Positions 8,552 through 18,454 of a stretch of DNA of 64,000 bases are shown piece after piece. Under the pieces are notes generated by a model. It saw only the letters and a program-made list of their open reading frames with translations, was not told the origin of the DNA and searched no databases. The position numbers and the translations under genes were made by a program. Within the stretch, counting starts at the first letter, position 1. Each line of letters begins with the position of its first letter. Source of the DNA: Streptomyces dengpaensis (GTDB lineage Bacteria > Actinomycetota > Actinomycetes > Streptomycetales > Streptomycetaceae); the NCBI RefSeq assembly GCF_002946835.1, contig NZ_CP026652.1, positions 7,812,001 through 7,876,000 on the forward strand, read 5' to 3'.

Positions 8552-9502
8552 TCATACGTCCTTCGCGGGCCCCTCGTCGTACAACTGCGCCGAGGGCCAC
8601 TGCCCTTGACGTACGGCCGAGTGGATCTGGCGGGACAGTTCCTTGGCCACGACCTCGGCGGCGGGCGTGACCCGCCCTGCCCTGGAGGTGCCGAGCACGA
8701 TCGAGCGCCACACCTCGGGTTCGCACAGCGGCGCGGCGCTCAGCGAGCCGTTCGCGACGTCCTCGGCGATCCCGACGCCCGGCAGAATGGTCCAGCCGTG
8801 GCCGGCCAGCACGAGCTGCTTCTGCACGTGCATGGAGTTCGTCTGGACGATCAGGTTCATCTCCACTCTGGCCTGCGCGGCCGCCGCGTCGATCACCGTA
8901 CGCAGTCCGTGGCCGGCCGCGGGCACCACCAGCGGATGCGACACGGCCTCCTCGAACGGGACGGGGTGCTCGGCCCGGAGCCCGGCGGACGGCGGCGCGA
9001 CCGCCCACAGTTTCTCCCGTACCAGCGGTTCCGCGTTGAGCGACGGTGTACTGGCGAGGTTGTACAACAGGGTCAGGTCCAGGTCTCCGTCGTCGAGCCA
9101 CTGCTGCAAGTGGCCGGAGTACGCGGTGAGCAGGCGCAGCTCGATGCCGGGGTGGTCGCGGATGATGGCGGACGCGAGGGGTTCGGCCAGCAGGTTGCTC
9201 GCGCTGTCGAGCAGGCCGACGGTCACGATGCCGGTGACAACGCCCGGCGTCGGCCGGATCTCCGCGCGGGCCCGTTCCAGTTCGTTCAGGGCGCGCCGGG
9301 CGCGCTCGACCATCGTCATCCCGGCGGCCGTGGGCTGCATCCCCTGCCGGGTCCGCTCGAACAGCGCGACGCCCAGCTCCTGCTCCAGGGTGCGGATCTG
9401 CCGGGTGACGGCCGGCTGGACCAGATGCAGGAGTTCCGCCGCGCGCGTGACGCTGCCCGCCTCGGCCACCGTGATGAGCGCTCTGAGCTGCTTGACGTCC
9501 AT
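8552..9502 (-). CDS. LysR-type transcriptional regulator
   Basis: 316 residues from an ATG at 9502 with GAGGAG just upstream. The N-terminus is a classic LTTR winged helix (MDVKQLRALITVAEAGSVTR, then AVTRQIRTLEQELGVALFER). It is followed by a PBP2-type effector domain starting VTVGLLDSASNLL. The gene is divergent from the CoA-transferase, the usual arrangement for a regulator of its neighbour, and the effector is probably a CoA ester or dicarboxylate (inferred). A longer in-frame extension upstream to 9937 overlaps the divergent gene's leader and is rejected. Confidence 0.93.
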   Translation of the reverse strand: MDVKQLRALITVAEAGSVTRAAELLHLVQPAVTRQIRTLEQELGVALFERTRQGMQPTAAGMTMVERARRALNELERARAEIRPTPGVVTGIVTVGLLDSASNLLAEPLASAIIRDHPGIELRLLTAYSGHLQQWLDDGDLDLTLLYNLASTPSLNAEPLVREKLWAVAPPSAGLRAEHPVPFEEAVSHPLVVPAAGHGLRTVIDAAAAQARVEMNLIVQTNSMHVQKQLVLAGHGWTILPGVGIAEDVANGSLSAAPLCEPEVWRSIVLGTSRAGRVTPAAEVVAKELSRQIHSAVRQGQWPSAQLYDEGPAKDV

Positions 9503-9536
9503 CGCTCCTCGACACCATCTTCCATCTGCGCTGGGC

Positions 9537-9569
9537 ATGGGCCCATCAAAAAATGGTATTTCACCTACC
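9537..9569. promoter_or_regulatory. Palindromes in the LysR/CoA-transferase divergent region
   Basis: The 273-base divergent region contains a perfect palindrome ATGGGCCCAT at 9537-9546. Next to it is GGTA-N7-TACC at 9555-9569, inside the only AT-rich patch (AAAAAATGGTATTTC). The position just upstream of the LysR start suits an autoregulatory LTTR site. The exact T-N11-A spacing is not met, so the assignment is tentative. Confidence 0.35.
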
Positions 9570-9775
9570 GCGCCATGAGCATCCATGATGGCACTGCTGC
9601 CGGAACGAGGGAGGTTCCCGGAATACACCGCGTCACCCTGCGGTGCATCGGGCGGCTCGAGGGCGACCGCACTCGTCCTCGGCGCCGGCGGATCTCTGTG
9701 TGACCCCTGCGGGAGATCCGTCGGCGCGGCCCCCCTGGTCAGCACGTTCCTCGGACAACCCCTGGAGGTCAGACC

Positions 9776-10960
9776 ATGACCGGACTCCCGCTCACCGGCG
9801 TCACCGTCGTGAGTGTCGAGCAGGCGGTGGCGGCACCATATGCCACCCGCCAGCTCGCGGATCTCGGTGCCCGTGTCATCAAGGTGGAGCGGCCCGGGGG
9901 CGGCGACTTCGCCCGCCGGTACGACACCACCGTGCACGGTCAGTCCAGCTATTTCGTCTGGCTCAACCGGTCCAAGGAGTCCGTGACCCTCGACCTGAAG
10001 TCCCCGGCCGGCCGGGACGTACTGGAGGAACTGCTGGCCCGGGCCGACGTGTTCGTACAGAACCTGGCTCCGGGCGCTGCGGCCCGCCTGGGCCTGGACG
10101 CCGCATCACTTACCCAACGGCACGCATCGCTGATCCCGTGCACCATCTCCGGATACGGCACCTTCGGCCCGTGGGCGGACCGCAAGGCCTACGACCTGCT
10201 CGTGCAGTGCCAGACCGGCCTGGTTTCGCTGACCGGAACACCGGAGGAGACCGCTCGGGTCGGGGTGTCGATCGCCGACATCGCCGCCGGCATGTACGCC
10301 TACTCCGGCATCCTGACCGCGTTGTACACGCGGGCGACCTCGGGCGAGGCGCGGGCGGTGGAGGTCTCGCTCTTCGAGGCACTGGCGGAGTGGATGAGCC
10401 AGCCCGCGTACTACACGCGGCACGGCGGCACACAGCCCCCGCGGATCGGCACGCAACACGCCACCATCGCGCCCTACGGCGCCTACACGGCGGCCGACGG
10501 CAAGCAGGTGCTGTTCTCCATCCAGAACGAGCGGGAATGGGCGGCGCTGTGCGAACGCGTCCTCGCCCGCCCCGAGTTGGCGGACGATCCGCGGTTCGCC
10601 ACCGGATCGGACCGGGTCGCCCACCGGGACCAGCTCGACGCGGTCATCACCGAGCGGTTCCAACGATCTGGCAGCGCTGAGGTGATGAAGCTGCTGGACG
10701 CGGCGGGGATCGCGAACGCCGGAGTCAACGACGTGCGCGAGTTCATCGAACATCCGGTGCTCGCCGAGCGGAACCGCTGGCACGAAGTGGCCATCCCGGG
10801 CGCGGTGGTGCCGGCTCTCCGGCCGCCGGCGGACCTGGCGGGAATCGAGCCGCGCATGGACCCCGTACCCGCCGTGGGCGAACACACCGAGCGGGTCCTG
10901 GCCGAACTTGGGGTCACCGCAGCCCGGATCGAGGGACTGCGGGCCGACGGCGTCATCTGA
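9776..10960 (+). CDS. CaiB/BaiF family (class III) CoA-transferase
   Basis: 394 residues, normal length for family III enzymes, which move CoA between carboxylic acids through an aspartyl-CoA intermediate. It begins LPLTGVTVVSVEQAVAAPYATRQLADLGA, has RVIKVERPGGGDFARRYD and a TLDLKSPAG loop, and carries AYDLLVQCQTG near residue 140 with the catalytic Asp. A start ATG at 9776 follows GGAGG. With the LysR regulator, the hydratase/lyase chimera and the acyl-CoA dehydrogenase downstream it fits a dicarboxylate (itaconate or methylsuccinate-like) activation step, but the substrate is inferred only from neighbours. Confidence 0.9.
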   Translation: MTGLPLTGVTVVSVEQAVAAPYATRQLADLGARVIKVERPGGGDFARRYDTTVHGQSSYFVWLNRSKESVTLDLKSPAGRDVLEELLARADVFVQNLAPGAAARLGLDAASLTQRHASLIPCTISGYGTFGPWADRKAYDLLVQCQTGLVSLTGTPEETARVGVSIADIAAGMYAYSGILTALYTRATSGEARAVEVSLFEALAEWMSQPAYYTRHGGTQPPRIGTQHATIAPYGAYTAADGKQVLFSIQNEREWAALCERVLARPELADDPRFATGSDRVAHRDQLDAVITERFQRSGSAEVMKLLDAAGIANAGVNDVREFIEHPVLAERNRWHEVAIPGAVVPALRPPADLAGIEPRMDPVPAVGEHTERVLAELGVTAARIEGLRADGVI

Positions 10961-11052
10961 CAGCACGCTTCGGCACTGAAGAAGCGAACGCCTCTGCACC
11001 GAAAGACGCGAAACCTCGGCACTGAAAGTGCTGAAAAGAGGAGGAGTACACC

Positions 11053-12219
11053 GTGAGCACCCTGGACGCCCTCTCCGAGGACGAGCAGTTCGTCGTGAAG
11101 ACCGTGCACGAGTTCGTCAACAAGGAGGTCAAGCCCGTCGTCCAGGAACTCGAGCACTCCAACACCTACCCCGAGGCCTTGATCGAGCAGATGAAGCAGC
11201 TCGGGATCTACGGGCTCGCCATCCCCGGGGAGTACGGCGGCAACGCGGTCTCCATGCCCTGCTACGTGCTGGTCACCGAGGAACTCGCCCGCGGCTGGAT
11301 GAGCCTGGCGGGCGCCATGGGCGGCCACACCGTGGTCGCCAAGCTGCTGCGGCACTTCGGCACCGAGGAGCAGAAGCGCCGCTATCTGCCGAAGATGGCC
11401 ACCGGCGAGATCCGGGCCACCATGGCCCTGACCGAACCCGGCGGCGGCTCCGACCTGCAAGCCATGCGCACCATCGCCCGCAAGGACACCGACGGTTATG
11501 TGCTCAACGGCTCGAAGACCTGGATCAGCAACGCCCGGCGCTCCAAGCTGATCGCGCTGCTGTGCAAGACCGATCCCGAGGCGAGCCCCGCGCACAGGGG
11601 CATTTCGATCCTCCTCGTCGAGCACGGCCCGGGTCTCACGGTCTCCCGCGACCTGCCCAAGCTGGGCTACAAGGGCGTGGAGAGCTGCGAGTTGGCCTTC
11701 GACGACTACCACGCGCCGGCCGACGCGGTGCTCGGCGGCGTCGAGGGCAAGGGCTTCGCCCAGATGATGAAGGGCCTGGAGACCGGCCGCCTGCAGGTCG
11801 CCGCCCGCGCACTCGGCGTCGGCCGGGCGGCGCTCGAGGCCTCTCTCGACTACGCCCAGGAACGTGAGTCCTTCGGCAAGCCCATCTGGCAGCACCAGTC
11901 GATCGGCCACTACCTCGCCGACATGGCCACGTCCCTGACCGCGGCCCGCCAGCTCACCCTGTACGCCGCCCGCGAGGCCGAGGCGGGGCGACGGGTCGAC
12001 ATGGAGGCCGGCATGGCCAAGCTGTTCGCCTCCGAGACCGGCATGCACATCGCCCTCAACGCCGTCCGCATTCACGGCGGTTACGGCTACTCGACCGAGT
12101 TCGACGCCGAGCGGTACTTCCGTGACGCCCCGCTGATGATCGTCGGAGAGGGCACCAACGAAATCCAGAAGAACGTGATCGCGAGCCAGCTCATCAAGCG
12201 CGGCGGACTCGACGCGTAA
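11053..12219 (+). CDS. Acyl-CoA dehydrogenase
   Basis: A complete 388-residue FAD-dependent acyl-CoA dehydrogenase. Seen are the N-terminal helical domain, the FAD/substrate segment ATMALTEPGGGSDLQAMRT, the beta domain with LNGSKTWISNA, and the C-terminal motif RDAPLMIVGEGTNEIQ whose Glu before Gly-Thr is the usual catalytic base. It has a strong GAGGAG site and follows the CoA-transferase by 92 bases. Electrons would go to electron-transferring flavoprotein; the etfB copy directly downstream is broken, so ETF must come from elsewhere. Confidence 0.93.
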   Translation: MSTLDALSEDEQFVVKTVHEFVNKEVKPVVQELEHSNTYPEALIEQMKQLGIYGLAIPGEYGGNAVSMPCYVLVTEELARGWMSLAGAMGGHTVVAKLLRHFGTEEQKRRYLPKMATGEIRATMALTEPGGGSDLQAMRTIARKDTDGYVLNGSKTWISNARRSKLIALLCKTDPEASPAHRGISILLVEHGPGLTVSRDLPKLGYKGVESCELAFDDYHAPADAVLGGVEGKGFAQMMKGLETGRLQVAARALGVGRAALEASLDYAQERESFGKPIWQHQSIGHYLADMATSLTAARQLTLYAAREAEAGRRVDMEAGMAKLFASETGMHIALNAVRIHGGYGYSTEFDAERYFRDAPLMIVGEGTNEIQKNVIASQLIKRGGLDA

Positions 12220-12238
12220 CGGCACGGCACGCGGGGAG

Positions 12239-12270
12239 CAGCGCTCTACAACGTCCGTGGTGGAGCGCTG
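12239..12270 (+). terminator. Stem-loop after the acyl-CoA dehydrogenase gene
   Basis: CAGCGCTC at 12239-12246 pairs perfectly with GAGCGCTG at 12263-12270 across a 16-base loop, 20 bases after the stop codon. It could be a terminator or processing hairpin that separates the dehydrogenase from the etfB remnant. Confidence 0.45.
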
Positions 12271-12328
12271 AAGAACAGAAAGCGGCCCGGACGAGGGCTG
12301 TCATGGGGAACCACGAGACGCCCTCAAG

Positions 12329-12645
12329 ATGAACATCATTGTGTGTGTGAAGTACGTGCCCGACGCCACTGGCGACCGGCACTTCGCCGATGACCTGACC
12401 GTCGACCGTGACGACGTGGACGGTCTGCTCTCGGAGCTCGACGAGTACCCGTCGAGCAGGCGCTGCAGATCGCCGAGAACGCGGACGACGCCGAGGTCAC
12501 TGTGCTGACGGTGGGCCCGGAGGACGCGAAGGACGCGCTGCGCAAGGCGCTGTCCATGGGTGCGGACAAGGCGATCCACGTCGAGGACGACGACCTGCAC
12601 GGCACGGACGTCATCGGTACGTCGCTGGTGCTGGCGAAGGCGAAT
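12329..12645 (+). pseudogene. etfB: Electron transfer flavoprotein beta subunit, frameshifted and 3'-truncated
   Basis: An ATG at 12329 starts NIIVCVKYVPDATGDRHFAD, the actinobacterial EtfB N-terminus. After LLSELDEY (about 12449) the frame shifts to VEQALQIAENADDAEVTVLT, and continues through DALRKALSMGADKAI to GTSLVLAKA, where homology ends abruptly near 12643. Less than half of a normal (about 260 aa) EtfB remains. etfA is absent. The remnant directly follows an intact acyl-CoA dehydrogenase, its natural electron donor. Confidence 0.8.
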
Positions 12646-13134
12646 TGCCGGGCTCGGCGGCCGGCCGCTGGCCGCCTGCCTGGACTCGACTCGCTGACCA
12701 CGTCCTGCCGCGCATCACGCCGTCCATCGGCTTCGAAGCGACCTCATGACCCGATTCGCCGACCCCCGCCTGCTGCCCGCTCCCTTGCTGCTGGTGCGTT
12801 GTCCTCGCCGCTCGGTCGGTGCCGCTCAGCCCTGGGGGCTGCCCGCGACGTAGAGGACCTGTCCGGTCGCACGGACCCCTCGCCGACAGCACCCACACCC
12901 GCGTCGCCGAACTGCTCGCCCACCACGACGACCGGCTGTGCAAGACCCTCGCCGCGCTCGCGGACCGTACGTACGACGCCTTCCGGGGTTCGAAGCAGGC
13001 ATTCAGGGGCAATCGCGCAGAATCCGGGAATTCGGTTCTCCTCTTCATAAAAGAGGTAAAGGCGCAAAGGAGCGCATAGATCGCCAATGGACGTACTGTA
13101 TGGGGAGGTGGGGCCACACAGCCGGAGGAGCGAG
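12646..13134. other. Gene-free stretch with possible coding relic and a small hairpin
   Basis: No convincing gene. Around 12880-12990 the plus strand has protein-like codons (HTRVAELLAHHDDRLCKTLA) that I cannot place in a family; this may be another relic. At 13040-13056 CCTCTT and AAGAGG flank CATAA in the only AT-rich spot before the phosphatase gene, which may mark its promoter or an operator. Confidence 0.4.
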
Positions 13135-15537
13135 ATGCGCGGGTCCACCCCTGGCGCCGGAGAGCGGGTGCTCTCCTTCGCCGGTTTCGCGACGGCCGTG
13201 CTCGACGACGAGGGCACCGTGCTGTTCTGGTCTCAGGCGGCCACCGAGCTGGTGGGCTGGACGGCCGAGGAGGTCTGTGGCCGCCCGGTGAGGGTCCTGC
13301 TTGCCGACGCCTCGCCCTCCGAGTGGCCTGCCGCACGGGAGGCCGGCGTTCCCGCCGGTGGTCGCGTACTGCTCCGGCACCGTTCAGGCGGTTCGGTCGA
13401 AGTCACCTTCGAGGTGCTGCGGTCGGAACACTCCGCTGAATGCCTCGTGCTGATCGCGCCCACCGCGCAAGTGACCGACCGCGAGCAGGGCGCGAATCTC
13501 CTGTGCACGCTGCTTGCCCAGGACCGTATCGGAATCTCCGTCCACGACGTGGACCTGACCGTCGTGCGGACCAACATCGCGTCCGAGAAGTTCGGCGGCT
13601 CCGCTCTGCCCCCAGGCAGCCGTCTGGCGGACGTGATGTCCCCACAGGACGCCGAGACCGCCGAGACCACGCTGCGCCGGGTGCTCGAGACGGGTGTGCC
13701 ACTGACGGGGCGGGGCGTGTGCATGCCGGCACCCCATACCCCACCGGGGCACTGGACGTCGTTGTCCGCTTTCCGGCTGGACGACGCCGAAGGGGCTCCG
13801 ACGGGCGTCGTCGCGATGTTCACGGACACCCCGGCGCAGCAGCGGGCCCTGCGGGAGCTGGACCTGCTGCACGAGGCCGCCACCCGCATCGGAGGCTCCC
13901 TGGACGTCGTCGGTGCCGCGCAAGACCTGGCGGACGTCGTCGTGTCCGCTCTCGGCGACCTCGCCTGGGTCAATCTGGCCAATGCCGTGTTCGAAGGTGA
14001 CGAACCCCCCAGGTTCATCGGTGGGCGAAAGCCGTATCTGCGCCGGGCGGCCGTGGCCTCGCGCACCGGCCCCTGGCCCGCCGCCCTTCTCCAGGTCGGC
14101 GAGTCGGCCCCTCCGCTGCCGTACTCGGCCGCACTGCGGGACGTCCAACACGGCCGGACCGTCATCCTCGACCGGGCGAAGGCGGCCGCTGCGCTCAGCC
14201 ACCCTGGACAGTCGCGGCAGTTCATCCCCGAACGCGGGCACTCGGGTCTCTGGGCACCGCTGTTCGCCCGCGGTCTGGTGCTGGGCAGCGTTACCGTCTG
14301 GCGTACCGAGCAACCGGATCCGTTCGACGAGGAGGACGCGGAACTGGTCGCGGAGATCGCCTCACGAGCCGCGCTGAGCGTGGACAACGCGCGGCGCTAT
14401 ACCCGCGAGCACCGCTCGGTTCTCGCGCTGCAGCAGAGCCTGCTTCCCCCGCCCACGACCGACAGCCTGGCGGCGGAGACCGCCGGCTACTACCTGCCCG
14501 CCGGCGGCGGGGCCGACATCAGCGGCGACTGGTACGACGTCATTCCCCTGCCGTCCTTCCGGGTCGCCATGGTCGTCGGAGACGTGTTCGGCCACGGCCT
14601 GTACGCCACCGCCACCATGGGCCGCCTCCGCACCGCCGTCCGTACCCTTACCGACCTCGAACTCGACCCCACCGAACTGCTCACTCACCTCGACGACCTC
14701 GTGCAGCAACTCGTTGGAGAGGCGGAGACAGGAAGCACTGTCGGTGCCACCTGTCTATACGTCCTCTACAACCCGGTCTCTCGCAGATGCGGAGTGGCCA
14801 GCGCCGGTCACCCGCCGCCCGTCGTGGTCCGGCCCGACGGAACCGTGGAAGTGATCGACGTTTCCCCGGGTCCGCCACTGGGAGTGGGCGGCATGCCGTT
14901 CGAGACCACCGTCATCGACCTGGAACCCGGCAGCGTTCTCGCTCTGTACACCGACGGCCTGATCGAACGAGATGATGTCGACGGCGGCCTGATGTGGCTG
15001 AAAGAAAGCCTCGCGGTCCTGTGCCGTCCTGACCGCGCGCTGTCCGACACCGGCCGCGCACTGCTCCCCGGCCTCGGGGACCCCCCGCCTCGCGACGACA
15101 TCGCCCTGCTCCTGGCCCGCACCCGGGCCGTACCGGCGGACAACGTCGCGAGCTGGGAGTTCGCCGCTGAGCCTGAGGTCGTGGCCACCGCCCGCCAGGC
15201 CGCCGCCGAGCAGCTGGCCGCCTGGGGGCTGGAGGAGGTGGCCTTCACCACCGAGCTGGTCGTCAGCGAGCTGGTCACCAACGCGGTCCGTTACGCCGGG
15301 GGCCCGATCGGGCTGCGGCTGATCCGCGAGAACGTGCTCGTCTGCGAGGTCACCGATCCCAGCAACACCCAGCCCCGCCTGCGCCGGGCCCGCTGGACGG
15401 ACGAGGGAGGACGCGGCCTGTTCCTCGTCGCCCAGCTCACGAACCGCTGGGGGAGCCGCTACGGCCCGCACGGAAAGACCATCTGGGCCGAGCAGTCCCT
15501 CGTACCGGACGCCATCGACTTCGCGGCGCTCATGTGA
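13135..15537 (+). CDS. PAS/GAF-domain SpoIIE-type PP2C phosphatase with C-terminal HATPase domain
   Basis: About 800 residues. In order: a PAS domain (~14-115; [21 protein letters not shown]), a second PAS-like region (~125-240; [14 protein letters not shown]), a GAF domain (~255-425), a SpoIIE PP2C phosphatase (~450-650; [42 protein letters not shown]) and an RsbW-like ATPase (~670-795; [30 protein letters not shown]). This architecture controls sigma factors by partner switching in Streptomyces, the sensor domains reading an unknown cue. The start at 13135 is chosen because GGAGGAG precedes it; the in-frame ATG at 13087 has none. It is monocistronic. Confidence 0.92.
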   Translation: MRGSTPGAGERVLSFAGFATAVLDDEGTVLFWSQAATELVGWTAEEVCGRPVRVLLADASPSEWPAAREAGVPAGGRVLLRHRSGGSVEVTFEVLRSEHSAECLVLIAPTAQVTDREQGANLLCTLLAQDRIGISVHDVDLTVVRTNIASEKFGGSALPPGSRLADVMSPQDAETAETTLRRVLETGVPLTGRGVCMPAPHTPPGHWTSLSAFRLDDAEGAPTGVVAMFTDTPAQQRALRELDLLHEAATRIGGSLDVVGAAQDLADVVVSALGDLAWVNLANAVFEGDEPPRFIGGRKPYLRRAAVASRTGPWPAALLQVGESAPPLPYSAALRDVQHGRTVILDRAKAAAALSHPGQSRQFIPERGHSGLWAPLFARGLVLGSVTVWRTEQPDPFDEEDAELVAEIASRAALSVDNARRYTREHRSVLALQQSLLPPPTTDSLAAETAGYYLPAGGGADISGDWYDVIPLPSFRVAMVVGDVFGHGLYATATMGRLRTAVRTLTDLELDPTELLTHLDDLVQQLVGEAETGSTVGATCLYVLYNPVSRRCGVASAGHPPPVVVRPDGTVEVIDVSPGPPLGVGGMPFETTVIDLEPGSVLALYTDGLIERDDVDGGLMWLKESLAVLCRPDRALSDTGRALLPGLGDPPPRDDIALLLARTRAVPADNVASWEFAAEPEVVATARQAAAEQLAAWGLEEVAFTTELVVSELVTNAVRYAGGPIGLRLIRENVLVCEVTDPSNTQPRLRRARWTDEGGRGLFLVAQLTNRWGSRYGPHGKTIWAEQSLVPDAIDFAALM

Positions 15538-15596
15538 ACCGCGCCCGGCGGTCTGCCGGTTGCGGTCCGCCGGGCGCTTCGGCACAGGTGTCGGGT

Positions 15597-16739
15597 GTCC
15601 GGGTCGGTGACGACTGCGCGGTGGAAGGGGATGGCGGTGGCCATGCCGTCGATGTGGAATTCGGCGAGGGCGCGGGCGGCGCGCTGCAGGGCCTGTTCGC
15701 GGGTGGCGCCGGTGACGATGAGTTTGGCGAGCAGGGAGTCCCAGGCGGGGCCGATGACGGCGCCGGACTCGACGCCGGCGTCCAGGCGGACGCCGGGGCC
15801 CGAGGGCGGGGTGAAGGTGGTGACGGTGCCGGGGGCGGGCAGGAAGCCTCGGCCGGGGTCTTCGCCGTTGATGCGGAACTCGAGGGAGTGGCCGCGCAGT
15901 TCGGGGTCGGTGTAGCCGAGGGGCTCGCCGTCGGCGATGCGGAACATCTCGCGGACCAGGTCGATGCCGGCGACTTCCTCGGTGACGGGGTGTTCGACCT
16001 GCAGGCGAGTGTTGACTTCCAGGAAGGAGATGGTGCCGTCGGCGTCGACGAGGAATTCCACGGTGCCGGCGCCGACGTAGCCGGCTTCCTTGAGGATCGC
16101 CTTGGAGGAGGAGTACAGCTCGGCGACCTGGGCGTCGGACAGGAAGGGGGCGGGGGCTTCCTCGACGAGTTTTTGGTGGCGGCGCTGCAGGGAGCAGTCG
16201 CGGGTGGAGACGACGACCACGTTGCCGTGGGTGTCGGCCAGGCACTGGGTCTCGACGTGGCGGGGTTTGTCGAGGTAGCGCTCGACGAAGCACTCGCCGC
16301 GGCCGAAGGCGGCGACGGCCTCGCGCACGGCGGACTCGTACAGTTCGGGGACCTCGTCCAGGGTGCGGGCCACCTTCAGGCCGCGTCCGTCGCCGCCGAA
16401 GGCGGCCTTGATGGCGATGGGCAGGCCGTGCTCCTTGGCGAACGCGACGACCTCCTCGGCGCCGGAGACCGGGTCGGGGGTGCCGGCGACCAGGGGGGCG
16501 CCGGCGCGCTGGGTAGGGTTTCTCCAGACCGAAGTCGGTCGACCGGTGCCGCGCGAACTCGTCGAACTCGACGAAGGACCCGTCGTCCATCAGCAGCTCG
16601 ATCCGCTCACGGGCCGTCAACTTGCCCTTGGCGTACTGCTTTTCGACCGCGCGCTCCGAGCCGCGTGCGTCGCCTCCTGGATACGGCGCCGCAAGTCAGC
16701 GAGCTTGCCCGCGGTGGTGCGGATGTCGATGTCGTTCAC
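15597..16739 (-). pseudogene. Acyl-CoA carboxylase chimera: beta-subunit N-terminus fused out of frame to an alpha (biotin carboxylase) fragment
   Basis: From a GTG at 16739 the minus strand starts like propionyl-CoA carboxylase beta ([17 protein letters not shown]). A one-base loss near 16690 shifts it to [20 protein letters not shown] and [12 protein letters not shown]. Near 16520 it switches, again out of frame, to the biotin-carboxylase half of an alpha subunit ([70 protein letters not shown]). It ends at [11 protein letters not shown] without the biotinyl domain. It sits immediately downstream of the mutase gene, so a carboxylase-mutase operon has collapsed here. Confidence 0.8.
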
Positions 16740-16766
16740 TGATTGCTCCACCCGAGTGCTCACTGA

Positions 16767-18353
16767 TCAGAAGGTGTCGTGGGGGACGTGCACGCCCCAG
16801 ACGTCGCGTAGTGCGTGTGAGACCTCGCCGACCGTGGCGCGCTGCCGCAGGGCCTCGCGCATCGGGGGCAGCACGTTGTCGGAGCCCCGCGCCGCGGTGC
16901 GCAGGGTGTCGAGGGCACGCTCTACGGCGTCGTTGTCGCGCTCGCTGCGCAGGGCGGCGAGGCGTTCGCACTGGTCGAGCTCGATCTGAGGGTCGACGCG
17001 CAGGGGCTCGTAGGGCTCTTCCTCGTCGAGGGCGTATTTGTTGACCCCGACCACGGTCCGTTCCTGGTTGTCGATCTCCAGGGCGATCCGGTATGCGGAC
17101 CTCTCGATCTCCGACTTCTGGAAACCCTGTTCGATCGCCGCCACCGCACCGCCGCGGTCCTCGACGGCCTGGATCAGCTCCAGGGCCGCCGCCTCGAGGT
17201 CGTCGGTCAGCGACTCCATGACGTAGGACCCGGCGAAGGGGTCCACGGTCTTGGCCACGTCGGTCTCGTAGGCGATGACCTGCTGGGTGCGCAGGGCGAG
17301 CCGTGCCGCCTTCTGGGTGGGCAGGGCGATGGCCTCGTCGTAGGAGTTGGTGTGCAGGGACTGCGTACCGCCGAGGACCGCGCCCAGGCCCTGCAGGGCG
17401 ACCCGGACGAGGTTGACCTCGGGCTGCTGCGCGGTCAGTTGAACCCCTGCGGTCTGCGTGTGGAAGCGCAGCATCTGCGACTTGGGGTTTCTGGCCTTGA
17501 ACTCGTCGCGCATGATGCGGGCCCAAATGCGGCGCGCGGCACGGAACTTCGCGATCTCCTCCAGCAGCGTGGTCCGGGCGACGAAGAAGAACGACAGGCG
17601 CGGTGCGAAGTCGTCGACGTCCAGGCCGGCGGCGATCGCCGCGCGCACGTACTCCTTCGCGTTGGCGAGGGTGAACGCGATCTCCTGCGCGGGCGTGGCT
17701 CCCGCCTCGGCCATGTGGTAGCCGGAGATGGAGATCGTGTTCCAGCGGGGCAGTTCCTTGTGGCAGTAGGCGAAGATGTCGCTGATCAGCCGCAGGGACT
17801 GCTTCGGCGGGAAGATGTAGGTCCCGCGGGCGATGTACTCCTTGAGTACGTCGTTCTGGATCGTGCCGGTCAGCTGGTCACCGGCGACGCCCTGCTCGGC
17901 CGCGACCAGCTGGTACAGCAGGAGCAGCGTCGACGCGGGGGCGTTGATCGTCATCGATGTGGACACCTTGTCCAGCGGCAGCCCCTGGAACAGCGTGCGC
18001 ATGTCCTCGATCGAGTCGATCGCCACGCCGACCTTGCCCACCTCGCCGCGGGCGATGGCCTCGTCGGAGTCGTAGCCCATCTGTGTCGGCAGGTCGAAGG
18101 CCACACTGAGGCCGCCCGTGCCCGCGCCGACGAGCTCGTGGTAGCGCTCGTTCGACTCCTTCGCCGTGCCGAACCCGGCGTACTGCCGCATCGTCCATGG
18201 CCGGCCTGTGTACATCGACGGATACACGCCCCGCGTGAACGGGAACTTCCCCGGGGCGCCCAGCTTGGCGTCCGCGTCGAAGCCCGTCAGCGCCCAGCCG
18301 TCGTAGAGCGGATGGATCGGCAGGCCGGACTCGCTGTGTGCGACGGAATCCAC
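16767..18353 (-). CDS. Acyl-CoA mutase large subunit (methylmalonyl-CoA mutase family)
   Basis: 528 residues covering the substrate-binding TIM barrel of a B12-dependent acyl-CoA mutase, without the cobalamin-binding domain, which is a separate small subunit in this subgroup. Motifs: [79 protein letters not shown] and [14 protein letters not shown]. The GTG at 18353 has AGGAGG upstream. Tyr in MRQYAGF and Arg in SLRLISDIF are retained, as in methylmalonyl-CoA mutases, but this does not fix the substrate. No small subunit or MeaB-like G protein is in the window. It is divergent from a TetR gene that probably controls it. Confidence 0.9.
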   Translation of the reverse strand: MDSVAHSESGLPIHPLYDGWALTGFDADAKLGAPGKFPFTRGVYPSMYTGRPWTMRQYAGFGTAKESNERYHELVGAGTGGLSVAFDLPTQMGYDSDEAIARGEVGKVGVAIDSIEDMRTLFQGLPLDKVSTSMTINAPASTLLLLYQLVAAEQGVAGDQLTGTIQNDVLKEYIARGTYIFPPKQSLRLISDIFAYCHKELPRWNTISISGYHMAEAGATPAQEIAFTLANAKEYVRAAIAAGLDVDDFAPRLSFFFVARTTLLEEIAKFRAARRIWARIMRDEFKARNPKSQMLRFHTQTAGVQLTAQQPEVNLVRVALQGLGAVLGGTQSLHTNSYDEAIALPTQKAARLALRTQQVIAYETDVAKTVDPFAGSYVMESLTDDLEAAALELIQAVEDRGGAVAAIEQGFQKSEIERSAYRIALEIDNQERTVVGVNKYALDEEEPYEPLRVDPQIELDQCERLAALRSERDNDAVERALDTLRTAARGSDNVLPPMREALRQRATVGEVSHALRDVWGVHVPHDTF

Positions 18354-18386
18354 ACGGACCTCCTCTTGGTACTCAATCTCTCCTTG

Positions 18387-18403
18387 ACGGTACTCAGTAC
18401 CGT
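18387..18403. promoter_or_regulatory. Probable TetR operator between the mutase and tetR genes
   Basis: ACGGTACTCAGTACCGT is a perfect inverted repeat with 8-bp arms around a single C, sitting 34 bases upstream of the mutase start and about 50 bases before tetR. A half-site copy, GGTACTCA, occurs at 18368-18375 in direct orientation. Shape and position are those of an autoregulated TetR operator. Confidence 0.7.
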
Positions 18404-18454
18404 AGCTTCGGGCAAGTGGCCTTCGGGGACTGAGACACGGAAGGATGAGTGGTC

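Noticed and set aside
8444..9703. Plus-strand frames opposite the LysR gene
   Set aside because: The LysR regulator on the minus strand has complete domain motifs and a ribosome site; the opposite frames are shadows.
10483..12225. A 580-codon minus-strand frame
   Set aside because: Antisense to the CoA-transferase and acyl-CoA dehydrogenase, spans two genes, no motifs.
12819..13079. An 86-codon frame with protein-like sequence before the SpoIIE phosphatase
   Set aside because: Part looks like coding relic but I cannot assign a family, start or ribosome site, so it is mentioned only within the intergenic entry.
15534..16742. A 402-codon plus-strand frame
   Set aside because: Antisense to the carboxylase chimera, with monotonous Gly/Asp/Val composition and no recognisable motif.
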